Part shown: positions 1 through 9,830 of the stretch, in pieces
How positions within the stretch are numbered: position 1 is the first letter of the stretch
How the letters are laid out: every line of letters starts with the position of its first letter
Assembly: GCA_013397795.1 (NCBI GenBank)
Contig: VZTJ01002655.1
Coordinates: forward strand, 619,400 to 683,399
Length of the DNA stretch: 64,000 nucleotides
Reading direction: 5' to 3'
Origin: Orthonyx spaldingii
Lineage: Eukaryota; Chordata; Aves; Passeriformes; Orthonychidae
Program-made: the position numbers and the translations under genes
Notes under the pieces: model-generated
What the model was told of the DNA's origin: nothing
Databases searched by the model: none
What the model saw: only the letters and a program-made list of their open reading frames with translations

Positions 1-740
1 TAGAGGCAAAATGACAGAGCACCGGGTGCCACTCTGCAATAAGTGTCTGTCAGTCAAGCAGGTGTCACCCCGCAGTCACCCCGAGCACTCCCATCCTCCA
101 ATCCAGAAAAAGGGTGCTGGGCACAGAGAGCTTGCTTGGAGCACTGCTTGAGTGATCAGGCCAAAGCTGCAATCAGCCAGTCATTGGCACAACAGCTTAA
201 TTCTTTATTTATTCTTCTGTCTCCCCTCTCTGGCTCAAGCAGTTTATACACTTAATTCAATTTTAAGAGCTATGTGTTTGTTTACTAGAGCAAACAAAAA
301 CCAGTAGTGAAGAGCTGCAGTTAAAGAGAAGTAACCAACCTGCTCATCTTCTGCTCAAAATTAAATTTTTAGCACCAAATATTGACATTAGAAGCTTAGT
401 TCCACGTCTGCTTTTCACACCTCCCAACACACACCAGAGAATTTGGTGTGAGATAGCAGAAGGACAGGTGCTGACCTGTGCTTTCAGCACAGCATCCCAA
501 AGAAACCACCAAAAATACAGTGGGATTCCTCAGAGCAAATCTTAATCAATCAATTTGCCAACGCCATCAACCTCAGCAATCTTCTTTCCCTTTTATCTCT
601 GGTCTTCCTTGCCTTCATTCCCTGCAGCACCACAGACAGAGTAAACCACACAGAGAAGAGAGAGAATGATGGTATCATCTACCACTGCACTCTGCTTGCT
701 TAAGGAAAGGTGTTCAAGCTGGAGACCTCTCTGTCAATTG
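1..740. other. non-coding AT-rich sequence, no gene seen
   Basis: Ordinary AT-rich sequence with stop codons in all frames and short open frames without recognisable domains. If the CpG island to the right drives a leftward transcript, this stretch is part of its first intron. I see no repeat family that I can name here. Confidence 0.6.
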
Positions 741-804
741 AAGGAAGGAAGGAAGGAAGTAAAAAAAAAAAAGAAAAAGAAAAACCTGTTGCAAAAAAAA
801 AATT
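741..804. repeat. GGAA microsatellite followed by an A-rich run
   Basis: Four to five tandem AAGG units at 741-759 run directly into an A-rich tract with scattered G up to about 804. This is simple-sequence DNA. GGAA tandem arrays can bind ETS-family factors, but this array is short and I infer no function. Confidence 0.85.
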
Positions 805-1825
805 CATCACAAATAAAGCCTTGAGTTTGGAGCGTTGCTTCTTTAGATTTTGGGTTTAGATTTACCACTCACATGAACATCTACAAGCAGTTTAACACCA
901 CAATTAAAAAAGCACAATCAGTTCAGCCCACATTCCTTAAATCCAGCATAATTACTTCCCACAGAACTACAGAAGTCTACTGAAGATGTAGCTGCAGCAT
1001 TAGAGGGTTATTTGCTCCAAGGACCTTTTTAATATGGCTGTATTGTAATACTGCAGTGCAAGAGCCTCTCCAGCCATAAAAAGAAATTTAGCTCAGAAAC
1101 ACAATTTGTGGGCAATGAAAAATACATTTGCTTCAATTTGCCATCATTTAATAATAGCATTATTTAACAAGATCAGTTAAAACAAGCAGCCTCAGAAGAC
1201 ACAGCAGTGCACTTCTTCTCACGAGACTCCGAGGGCACTGAAATGAAATTCGTTCTGCAAACCAAACATTCAAAGCAACCAGCACCACGAGAAAGAGCAT
1301 ATTTAAAAGGGAGAAAAACATTTAGCGACTCACCAGAAAAAGAGAACCCCGCTCTACATCCCCAGACATGCACATTTTACTTTAGGGCTGCTGTATATTT
1401 CACTGGCAATGAAAACAACAGTCTTGCACTGAAAGTAACATATTTGTCATTACACTTCCATTTCCATTCAAAATCCAGAACGCACTGAATTTGCACACAT
1501 GGGGAAGCAGCCACCAAGATCTGGGTGGATTCTGTATCACATCACCAGCCAAGCCCCATATATCCTCACATAATTATTTCCCTACAAGGTTATGCCTAAT
1601 TGGCCACTAACCTCCCTGATTAATCATCTACGCTACAAGTAGGCGTTGAGAAAAAGGCAGAAGGGCAACAAAATATTTATTCGGGCTGTAAATATGAAAC
1701 CAAGAGGGGACAGCTGGTTCAAGTTGCCCCTTCCCGGCTGGCACGCAGAGGTGGGTGGCGAGCAAGCCCTGCTCGGGAGTCTCACACACACACACACAAA
1801 TAAGAAAGGAACTGGTGTCTCACGT
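805..1825. other. non-coding flank of the CpG island
   Basis: AT-rich, CpG-poor sequence that becomes GC-richer after about 1640. A short CA dinucleotide run lies at 1782-1799. A plus-strand sequence GAG|GTGGGT at 1750/1751 resembles a 5' splice site but has no supported exon before it. No gene is supported. Confidence 0.55.
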
Positions 1826-2188
1826 TCATTCCCAGCACGGCCCGGAGATGCTCACTACGGTTCTAAGTTGCCGGTGCCCGGCTCTGGAAGTGTTAAATCC
1901 TCGCTGCCGGCCCCGAAGCGCGGCTCCTGCGGGCGATCCGCCGCTCGCATCCCCTCTCGCACGTCCCAGCCGCGCACTTGTGGCCGGCAGACGAGGCGGC
2001 ACCGCGCTGCCCGGGCATCCCTCCCCGCCTCCGCCGCGCCAGCGCCTCCCTCCCGGCGGAGAAACTTTGCGCCCAACTCCGCCGAGCTCCGCGGGGCGCC
2101 GGGACCCGCTGCGCGCACGGCGGCGGCCGAGGCAGAGGGGCGGCCGCGGGCGGCTCCCCCCGCGCAGCTCCCCGCAGCCTCCTCCTAC

Positions 2189-2648
2189 CTGCAGCCGGCG
2201 CCGCTCCCGCAGCGCCCGCTCATCCTCATCCTCATCCTCCTCCTCCTCCTCCGGCGGCGGGCGGGATGCGCGCCCCGGTGCCTGGCTCGCTGCGCCGCGC
2301 TGCTGGCGCGGAGCTGGCGCGGAGCCTGCGCGGGCGGAGGCGGCTCCGGGCCCGCGGCGGCAGCGCCGGTCCCCGCAGCCCCCGCGCTACCGCATCCCCC
2401 CAACAGCGGCGAGAGGGAGCCCCCCCGCCCCTCCCGGGCTGCGGGCAGGGGGCGGCGCCCGGCGGGGACCCCCTCCTCCAGTAGCCCTGGGTCCCCCCCT
2501 CCGGCAGCTCCGGGTCCCCCTCCGGCAGCAGCCGGCCCCGGACTCCTTCTCCGGCCTCCTCCGCTCGCTCCCTGCGAGGGGACGCGGTTTCCAACCCGCT
2601 GCCCTCTCGTTAAATCCCCCCTCCCGGCCCCCGGCCGCACCTCTCACC
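2189..2648 (-). other. candidate 5' exon of an unidentified leftward gene
   Basis: On the minus strand a strong 5' splice site, CAG|GTAGGA, ends a possible exon at 2189. Just before it one frame reads a run of Glu/Asp followed by ERALRERRRLQ, a plausible charged N-terminal segment. That frame is open only from 2386 and contains no ATG, so it would need a spliced-on or non-ATG start. A second frame has ATGs at 2235, 2229 and 2223 (MRMRMSGRCGSG...) and crosses the same splice site in a different phase. Two further minus-strand donors, ATG|GTGAGA ending at 2648 and CAG|GTGAAT ending at 2877, could close alternative first exons. I recognise no protein family. The exon may equally be 5' untranslated. 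Confidence 0.35.
2221..2253. repeat. CATCCT/CTC trinucleotide-hexanucleotide tract
   Basis: Three CATCCT-type units followed by about five TCC units on the plus strand. On the minus strand these are GGA then GATGAG repeats, which encode either a Glu/Asp run or Arg-Met repeats according to frame. The tract sits within 40 bp of the minus-strand splice donor at 2189. Confidence 0.8.
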
Positions 2649-2910
2649 ATCGCCGCTGCCCGCTCTGCCTTGTGCCCGTCCTTCCTTGGCTGACAGCTGA
2701 GGAAAGTCCTTCCAGCGCTGGGGCAGTGCCGGCCATCACTCCCGGCTCCGGGACAAGGGGGGCTGCAGCCGAAAGCCGCCCGTGGGAACGGGGACAGCTG
2801 AGCCCTCGGCCGGGCCGGGCAGCACCGTCCCCGCCCAGCCCTGATGAGGCAACAGGCGGCAGCTGCGGACATTCACCTGCGCTCGGGCAGCGGAGATCGG
2901 TCCCTCACAT

Positions 2911-5105
2911 CCACTGAAGACACCAAGAGGCGTTCTGGGCCCACTGGGATGTGGCGTTACCCTCCCTTCCCATGCTGCCTGATTTTCCTTGGGATTCTGC
3001 CTGGCTGTCCCACCAGAGGTTCCGTTCCTGGCTGCTGTCTCCCCTGTGCAGGAAGGTGTCTGCTCCTGATGCTTGAACACGGACTTTGAAGGCAGAAATA
3101 CTTTTGAGTGACAGCTTATAGCCACGGTAGATCCAACTTCCCTCGCTGCTCGCAGATGGATGTTAAGTGTTTCTCTGGCAAGCTCTGACCTAAGCCAGCT
3201 CTGTCAATAGGTGCCTGGCCTGCTGGGCAGTGCTCAGGAAGGAGAATTACAGTCTGTGCACCGATATATTTCTTGCTTTCCTTGTCCACTCTTTCAATGG
3301 GATGTCACCAAACAGCAAAATTAATCCCTGGCAAGGAAGAAATTCACATGTGAGCTCGCAAACCACAGCAGTGAGACAGCGATTAAAGTTTCTGTCTAAT
3401 TCTAGGAGATCAAGCTTGTAATAGCTAGAGAATGAGACTTAAGCTGCTTTACATATTCGTTCATATGTAAGATCATTAAGGCATCTGTGGTTATTGTATT
3501 GGAGGTGTTAAAAGTTGCAAAACTCGGTGGCTGTGGGCACGTGCCATGTGACAGGCTGTTAACCTTTTGTCACTGTGACCTGACACATTTGACTAAACCA
3601 CTTTTCCTGGCCCCAATCTCTTACCTGCTCTCCTGTGTCACGTATTTATTGCAGGAGTAACAGCTCTTCCTGCTTAATGGGCTTCTTGCAGGCAAACCCT
3701 GAGCTGTTTGATCATGGATGCCTCGGACATTTTGTTACCCTTGACTTGGGGGCGATAAAAGATGAATAAAGCTGTCAAACACCCTATCGATTATGTGATT
3801 GAAATGTACCCTGACTGCCCTTCTAACACTGAGTTTCTTCCCTTCTCTTTCTTTCCCGGGGTTTGGGTGAAGGTGGCAAGAGGAACCAGACCTCTAAAGC
3901 AGCACTGAACCTGCAGTCTGTCGGCTCAGTCTGTTCCCACCTGCCTCATCTGTGTGAGGAACACAACTGCTGGCAAAAATATAAGTCAAATCTCAGGCCG
4001 TGCATCTTTCTGCTGTTGAGTTATGGTGTCTCTGGTTTCAAGGCCCCAGTGGTTTCCCTCCTGATGTCTTCTTGCCTGATTTTGGAGGGTGGAGTTTGGT
4101 AGAAAATCTGCCAGGTTCACATAACGATGAATGAAGGCGCAGTTGTGGGCTTGTGATCCCAATGCCAACCGGGATGTGAGAGGTGGGGGTTTGGTTCCAA
4201 CTCCAGTACGGATTTCTCCCTGCTTTGAGCAGAAACACTTGCCAAAGATAGACAGGACGATCAGTTGGGTTGAGCAGCTTGTTGTTGGTGTGATTGACTC
4301 CCTGGGCTTTGGGACTGCTCTCAGCTCTCACAGAAGGGGCCTTAACGATGCTCGGAGAGCATGGACATACAAATCCTTCCCTGCAATCCCATCCAAACAG
4401 AGAGATACAGAACGGGGGACGCTTGCAAAAGATCACTGAAAGAAATCTCTATGCAAGTGCCATTAATTTCCATTCCTTGAGCACAGATGTGCGAGCAGAA
4501 AAGCCACGTAAGTGCCCGCGAACGTGAGCACACTGGAGAGCTCCCACAGAGGCTCCAGTGCCTCGGAGTCAGCTGGGAAGCAGAGTGCCACAAACAGCTG
4601 GGCCAGCAGAGGAGCCAGCCCCGGGAGGGGGAGCAGGAGGCGAAGATGCTGCAGTGCACAACTGCAGTGAGGGACTGATTATACTCATCTCAGAGCAGGC
4701 AGAGTTTGAAATGGAAATGAGGAGGAGATTTCCCTGCCACAGTACCCGGCAGCTACAGCAGACGCTGCTCTAAGACAAGAGGGAGGCAGGCAGCACGCGG
4801 CGGGGACTTTTGTTTCACCATTATTCAGCTCATCTCAGAGCTCTCCTTTAATTGTGGCTCCAAAAGTTTCGCACAGGAATGAAACACTAACGAAAAACTG
4901 CTTCTACCTTCACATCTTGACATTGATATTGAGGTCTCTGTGCTTGCAGAGACGTCAGCTTGTGTACCCAAAGCAGAGCAAATTAGCAGTTCTTACACAA
5001 GGCTCATCCTTCTGGGCTTGGAAACAAAACACCGCCTGCGATGCCATGTGAAGGGCTCTGGAGCCAGGAATTCCAAAGGCATCTAAGCTGCAGGAAGCAC
5101 AGAGC
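2911..5105. other. non-coding sequence next to the CpG island, no gene seen
   Basis: CpG content falls quickly after about 2910. Open frames on both strands (for example 4038-4436 minus) are short, have no domain and overlap one another. A 13-bp sequence at 3568-3580 is one mismatch from an oestrogen-response-element palindrome, but such matches are expected by chance in 64 kb. Nothing else can be supported. Confidence 0.55.
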
Positions 5106-5227
5106 TTCAAAGAATCACAGAACCCCAGAATGGTTTGGGTTGGAAGGGATCTTAGGGATCATCTCATCCCACCCCCTGCCATGGTCGGGGTTGCCTCTCC
5201 CTAGATCAGGTTGCTCAAAGCCCCATC
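5106..5227 (-). mobile_element. CR1 LINE 3' end, truncated
   Basis: The reverse complement reads through the hallmark CR1 3' end: GGGGCTTTGAGCAACCTG, a CATGGCAGGGGGT block, CCTTCCAACCCAAACCATTCT, and a short tail of TTCTGTGATTCT type. The same blocks recur in the copy at 54333-54457, which confirms the family inside the window. CR1 is the dominant non-LTR retrotransposon of birds and is usually severely 5'-truncated, as here. No coding capacity remains. Confidence 0.93.
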
Positions 5228-7039
5228 AGATGTGTCTGAGAACAGAGCTCAGGTCGCAGCACCTACTGAACCCAGAATTCCTGAGGAAACCAAACCCACC
5301 TTCACTGATGTGCTTTGGTTCTCCCCCAAACCTTCAAAATGTCCAAACACAGAACTTCCAGGCAAGGATCAATGCAAACACCTCACAGACTTTTGTCTCT
5401 GCCCAAAAGAGAGGTTTGGTTTGTCTTGTCATCATCCTTCATTGCAGCTTGGGGATTTTTTGATCCTTCTTTTTTATGACTTTAGGAAACTCTTGGCTTT
5501 CTCAGGTAGGATATGCATCTTCTGATGGCACCTAAAAATAATAAAAAAAACCAGAAAAAGAAACCTCAGGTCTCTGTTTTAGTCATGGCAGAGGTACTTA
5601 ATCAAATACCTGCCCAGCAATGAGTCTCTATGCAGAGATAAATGTTCTGAATGTTATACTGCAATGTTTTTTACTTCATCACTTTCCATCCATGGATCTC
5701 AATTCAGATGTCATTACCACCTTTTTGCCAGACAGTTGAAGGGAAGCAGCTGCTGTCTGACAGTGGTGCTGTCTGGAGGTAGATCAGGTAGTTTGACCTG
5801 ACTTTACATCTTTCAGAATCCCACGGATACATACAGAGATAGACAGAGAAAGTTAAAAGGGATTTCTGAGATAGTTCCCACTAAAATACATTGCATCACT
5901 GTAGCATCCACTACATGCACTAAATTCCAATCTCTGGATTAATATTTAAGAGTAAATTTTAGTCTGGACCTATATCCACAACATACATGGCCACACCCTT
6001 TCATCCACTGAAAGAATAATTTAGTATTTTTATGCAGCAGTCACCTCCAAAAAAAAAGAAATACTGCTCTCCAAGGTAGAAGTCATGCAAATAATGCTAA
6101 TAGTAATTGCACTATTTCTTCCTTAAAATATATTCCTCCACATGATTTCTCTAGAGGAAAACCTAGATGTCTTTTGATTGCCTTGTGTTCCCTTCCTAAA
6201 GCATTTGAGAGATCAAACTTGAGTAGTTTAAATATGAATTTAAAAAATGAACTTAAAAATTGAGATTCACATTGCCAAATATTATGTTGGGACATATTTG
6301 CACCAGTAGCAATACCGTGGCCATCCATGCAGGAAACAAAGCAATACACATTTTCTCCAGTCACAAATAAACTAATTTCTAAACCCAGCTATTTCCAGAC
6401 TGGAGTTTATATTCTATCCATAAAAATAGAAGGACTGATGGTGGCTTGAGGGGAATTAATACTTAAAACTGATTTAACAATAAATTAGTGCAAAACATAC
6501 AGAATGTGTGTAAGGCTATTTTTATAGAAATAGAGCTGCTAAATTCATACAAAAATTTGTTTGCTGTGAATTATTCACTTAGTTCTGTCAGTTCCTGAAC
6601 CTTTATGAAGGTTCTTTGGAAAGCAAGGAAAAAAAAAAAAAAATAAAGCATATGCAAAGCAAAACAGCATCAAAAGTCAAAGAAGTCTCCAAGGGAGATG
6701 AACTTCAATGCCAGAGTAGGGTAAACAAATGGAATTATTTACAATATAACATTATCATTTGCAATGATGTTTTCTTCATTATTTAATCACACACTGAGTG
6801 TCCCTTGCAGCCCGTGGTAGACGACAGAGCCATTTTGTTCTGTCTTTCACCTCCCATGTCTGCGTGGAAATGAGAGAGTTTATCCAACATTCGGCTACAT
6901 CACACAAATTACTGCCTCCTGCCTGTTCAAAACACGCTCCTTTCCCTTCCCCTGCTCAGGGGGCACACAGATCTCAAGGTTGTTACAAGATTTCAAGAGC
7001 TGAAAATGGGCTCAAGATCATGAATTTCCTATAACTGGG
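5228..7039. other. AT-rich non-coding sequence, no gene seen
   Basis: AT-rich with several A-runs (about 5539-5550, 6050-6060 and 6630-6644). The open frames, including a 93-codon one at 6083-6364 on the minus strand, match nothing I know. No splice-flanked exon or named repeat could be supported. Confidence 0.55.
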
Positions 7040-7370
7040 CCTAGTCTCACTGTCTGTTGCTATTTTTGTTGCGCTCTCGCATTGAGGACATCTCCAATAT
7101 TCCAGCTAGGTCTCAGGAATTTCCTGGTTTCCCTCACAATTTGCATAACCACGTGCCAATCAAGGGCTAAGCTTAAGCACCTCTTCTCTTAATCCCCGAA
7201 TTCGCAGGGGCGCAGAGGGGGCGGCTCCATTCAGCAGTGGAAATCAGCCAGAGGCGGATACCGCCAGGATTAACCTAATCCAGCTGCTACAACTATTCAA
7301 TTTGGAGACTAAGGGGGATAAAACCCATTTTCCCACTCAATCAATCATTGTGATCGACTTGCAAAGGGAA
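7040..7370. promoter_or_regulatory. candidate conserved regulatory element with paired inverted motifs
   Basis: This block keeps about ten CpGs in otherwise depleted surroundings and is dense in factor-type motifs. There is an E-box CACGTG at 7150-7155 followed by CCAAT, a GC box (GGGGGCGG) near 7217, and GGCGG-ATA-CCGCC at 7253-7265. Next comes GGATTA-ACC-TAATCC at 7267-7281, an inverted pair of TAATCC sites of the kind bound by OTX/PITX/CRX-class homeodomains. It overlaps an E-box CAGCTG at 7281-7286. ATCAATCA at 7340-7347 is a PBX/HOX-like site on the reverse strand. The motifs are visible in the sequence; enhancer or promoter activity is inference. Confidence 0.45.
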
Positions 7371-9759
7371 AAAAAAAAAGAAACATCAGTGAAAGTTAAT
7401 GAAATCAGCAGAATTATGTCAAATGACAGTGCTGAGGAGGCCTCGTGGTAGAAACATCCCACTTTTTCTGGGAAAGGAAGTCAACAAATTATAAGAATCC
7501 TTATAATTAAGAGCTTATCAAAGCACTTTATCCCATCAAGCACTACCTTACAGATACCAGGTATTACTTTTCTTAACACTTAAGGAAATTAAGAGCAATG
7601 AGGATGCTTGAAACATCACAAGGAGCGAGCCAGGAGCGGAAGGTGACATACCACGGTGCATCCTAACTGATTGAGGAGGTTACCCAGGGAAACAGGAGGA
7701 AAAGAGTCGTTGCTGGCTGAAGCTGATCCCAGGCTGTGCTGTCACTGCCAGTTCCATCTGTGAGCAAATCCCAACCACAAGACTTCTGAGCTGCCTTCCT
7801 AACTACTTGTGCAGTAAACAGCATCCCACCACCAGCCCGAAGAGAACAATTACATGCTCCATCTCCTTTCCTTCCTTTTGGATTGTCTCAAATAATAAAG
7901 GTGTTTGCAAATATTGTCTCACTGAAAACAAGGACCTTCCGCTGGTGATTGCTGAAAATGAGGGGTTTGCACTGGAAGAGTGAACAAACCTTGCTAACAA
8001 ATGCAAAGCTGCAGGCTGTGAAGAGCCCTCTGTCGCGTTGCAGGGCATGTCAGACTCAGTTTGACTTTCCTTGCCAAACTCATTTGATCCCAGTTTCTGT
8101 GCAGCCTAATGAAAACAGGATTGGCTTCATTTCCGGTAGGTGATTTCTTAATAGCTGCTTCACATTCCTCTAATAACCCATCCCCACCTTCCTCATCCAG
8201 GGTGTGCACGGAGCCAACTGAGACTTTAGCACAGGCTCTGACACTGACAAATGCCTGGTTTTGATCACCTGAGGTTGTGTGAATCTATCACACACACATC
8301 CAAATCAAACGCAACATAAGGGAAGCATTAATTAAACCATATCAAACACAGACTTGACAAGACTATGATTTAAGTATAAAACTGCCTGAAGAATTGTGAT
8401 TCAATATTTTAGTTCGTAACCCACTTTTTATATCATTGTACAGAACTGAAAAAAAAACTGGAACGCTTTCCCCCCTCCGCCCCCTTCATCTGTTTTATTT
8501 TATCTTTCAACTCGAGCTGGCAAGTCTGTCTCAGCATCTCCCATGAAAAAAGGTGACATAAATTGCTCAGAGAGTTGAAAGAGAAGAAAAGCTTGTAAAC
8601 AAGTTCCCTATTCTCATTCCCTGTCCCCTAACTCCAAAGAGAAACATCAGCACTCCTTGCAGAGGCTGCAGTTTCTTCTCGTTCAGATCCAGGTCTGAGG
8701 ATTGCTCTGTGCAACAGTTACTGAGGTTCCTCTGAAATACTTTATATTGTCCTAAATCAGCAGAATATGCCAAGAAGCCAGCAGTTGGTTGGATCTTTAG
8801 GGAACAGTGAGGGCTGACTTTCCAAAGGTTTGCTGTGGATGTTGATCTGGTCCAAACACAAATGCTTTGTACTGGTGGTGTTGAGACCCTTGTGAGATTT
8901 CTGAGACTCCCTGCTCCACGTTCAGCTGGAAGCTGGGAGTCTAGGGGGTCACAAAATCTACAAAGAATAAAAATTAAACAAATATTTAAATCTGACTCAT
9001 ACATCTGTTATAAACCACACAAGCACTCCTACGGGCCATTGAGGAGCTGGCAGCTGTGGGCAGGAGCTGAGAGATGTGTGGTCCAATGGGGAATGCTGGA
9101 ATAGTGCCCAAATGATCCACAGGGCCAGCACTCTGTGAGCACACAGCACCTCCCGTGTTAATTTAAGTCCTTTCCAGCCTATCTGCCATCCTTTAATGTC
9201 AGGAAGGCTTATGAGAATATTGAAAAGGCCAGTCTGGCCTGACATTTGATGCCATTGGAGGTCAGGGACACAAACCCCAAGTCAGAGCCTGTTGGGAGAG
9301 CAACTCCAACTTTCCTCTAATACCTTGCAATTTCCCTTTTTTTCTTGGCTCTAGGTATATCCTCTTTCTCCCTCTTAATTTCAGGCCAGGTTGTTTTTTT
9401 TTCTTTTTACACTTCTGTGTACATAACCCTCCTCTGTTTGCTTCGCTGACCTCATACATAAGAAAGAGAAATAATGTCTTTTTTATCAGTGGAAACTCAT
9501 CACTTCCACTTCCTGATAAACACAGCTACTCTAACTATCTCATATTTCCACTTGTGTATCACTGGCATCCAAAACCTCCTATCAGCAGAGCCCTGGCACG
9601 GTGAAAAGATGATCTTAAACAAGAGTAAGATGCAAAGTTTTCCCCTAGAGTGGTAAGAACCTTCCCAGGAAAGCCCAGTGTTTGCTGCAAGCACAGACCA
9701 GGCCTGTGATCTTCAATGTGCTTGGATGAGACAGGGAGGGAAATTTCATTCACAGCAAG
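7371..9759. other. non-coding sequence, no gene seen
   Basis: Mixed-composition sequence with short, overlapping open frames on both strands around 7800-8210 and 8567-9245. None has a recognisable domain. A C-rich run lies near 8470 and a T-rich run near 9393-9407. No repeat family was identified with confidence. Confidence 0.5.
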
Positions 9760-9761
9760 GC

Positions 9762-9830
9762 TATTATTATTATTATTGTTATTATTACTATTATTATTAT
9801 TGTTGTTGTTATTATCATGATTGTTATTGA
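9762..9830. repeat. imperfect TTA/TTG trinucleotide microsatellite
   Basis: About 22 interrupted units of ATT with ATTGTT and ATTACT variants. On the minus strand it would read as a poly-Asn stretch, which explains the spurious Asn-rich open frame there. Confidence 0.93.

Larger units (their letters stand above)
1826..2910. promoter_or_regulatory. CpG island promoter / first-exon region
   Basis: About 1.1 kb of very GC-rich sequence in which CpG is frequent and undepleted, in sharp contrast to the rest of the window. It holds several GC boxes (for example GGGGGCGGC near 2449 and CCGCCCC near 2425), no obvious TATA box, and purine/pyrimidine-skewed tracts. This is the usual form of a vertebrate housekeeping or developmental promoter with dispersed start sites. 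Open frames run through it in nearly every frame, as expected of GC-rich DNA, so an open frame here is not evidence of coding. Minus-strand 5' splice sites suggest leftward transcription, but divergent transcription is possible. The gene is not identified. Confidence 0.9.

Noticed and set aside
1646..2917. 423-codon plus-strand open frame across the CpG island
   Set aside because: Composition is Pro/Ala/Arg/Gly-rich, as in any GC-rich DNA. Frames are open on both strands, there is no domain, and it crosses AT-rich flank at its start.
3568..3580. Near-perfect oestrogen response element (one mismatch)
   Set aside because: About two such matches are expected by chance in a window of this size.
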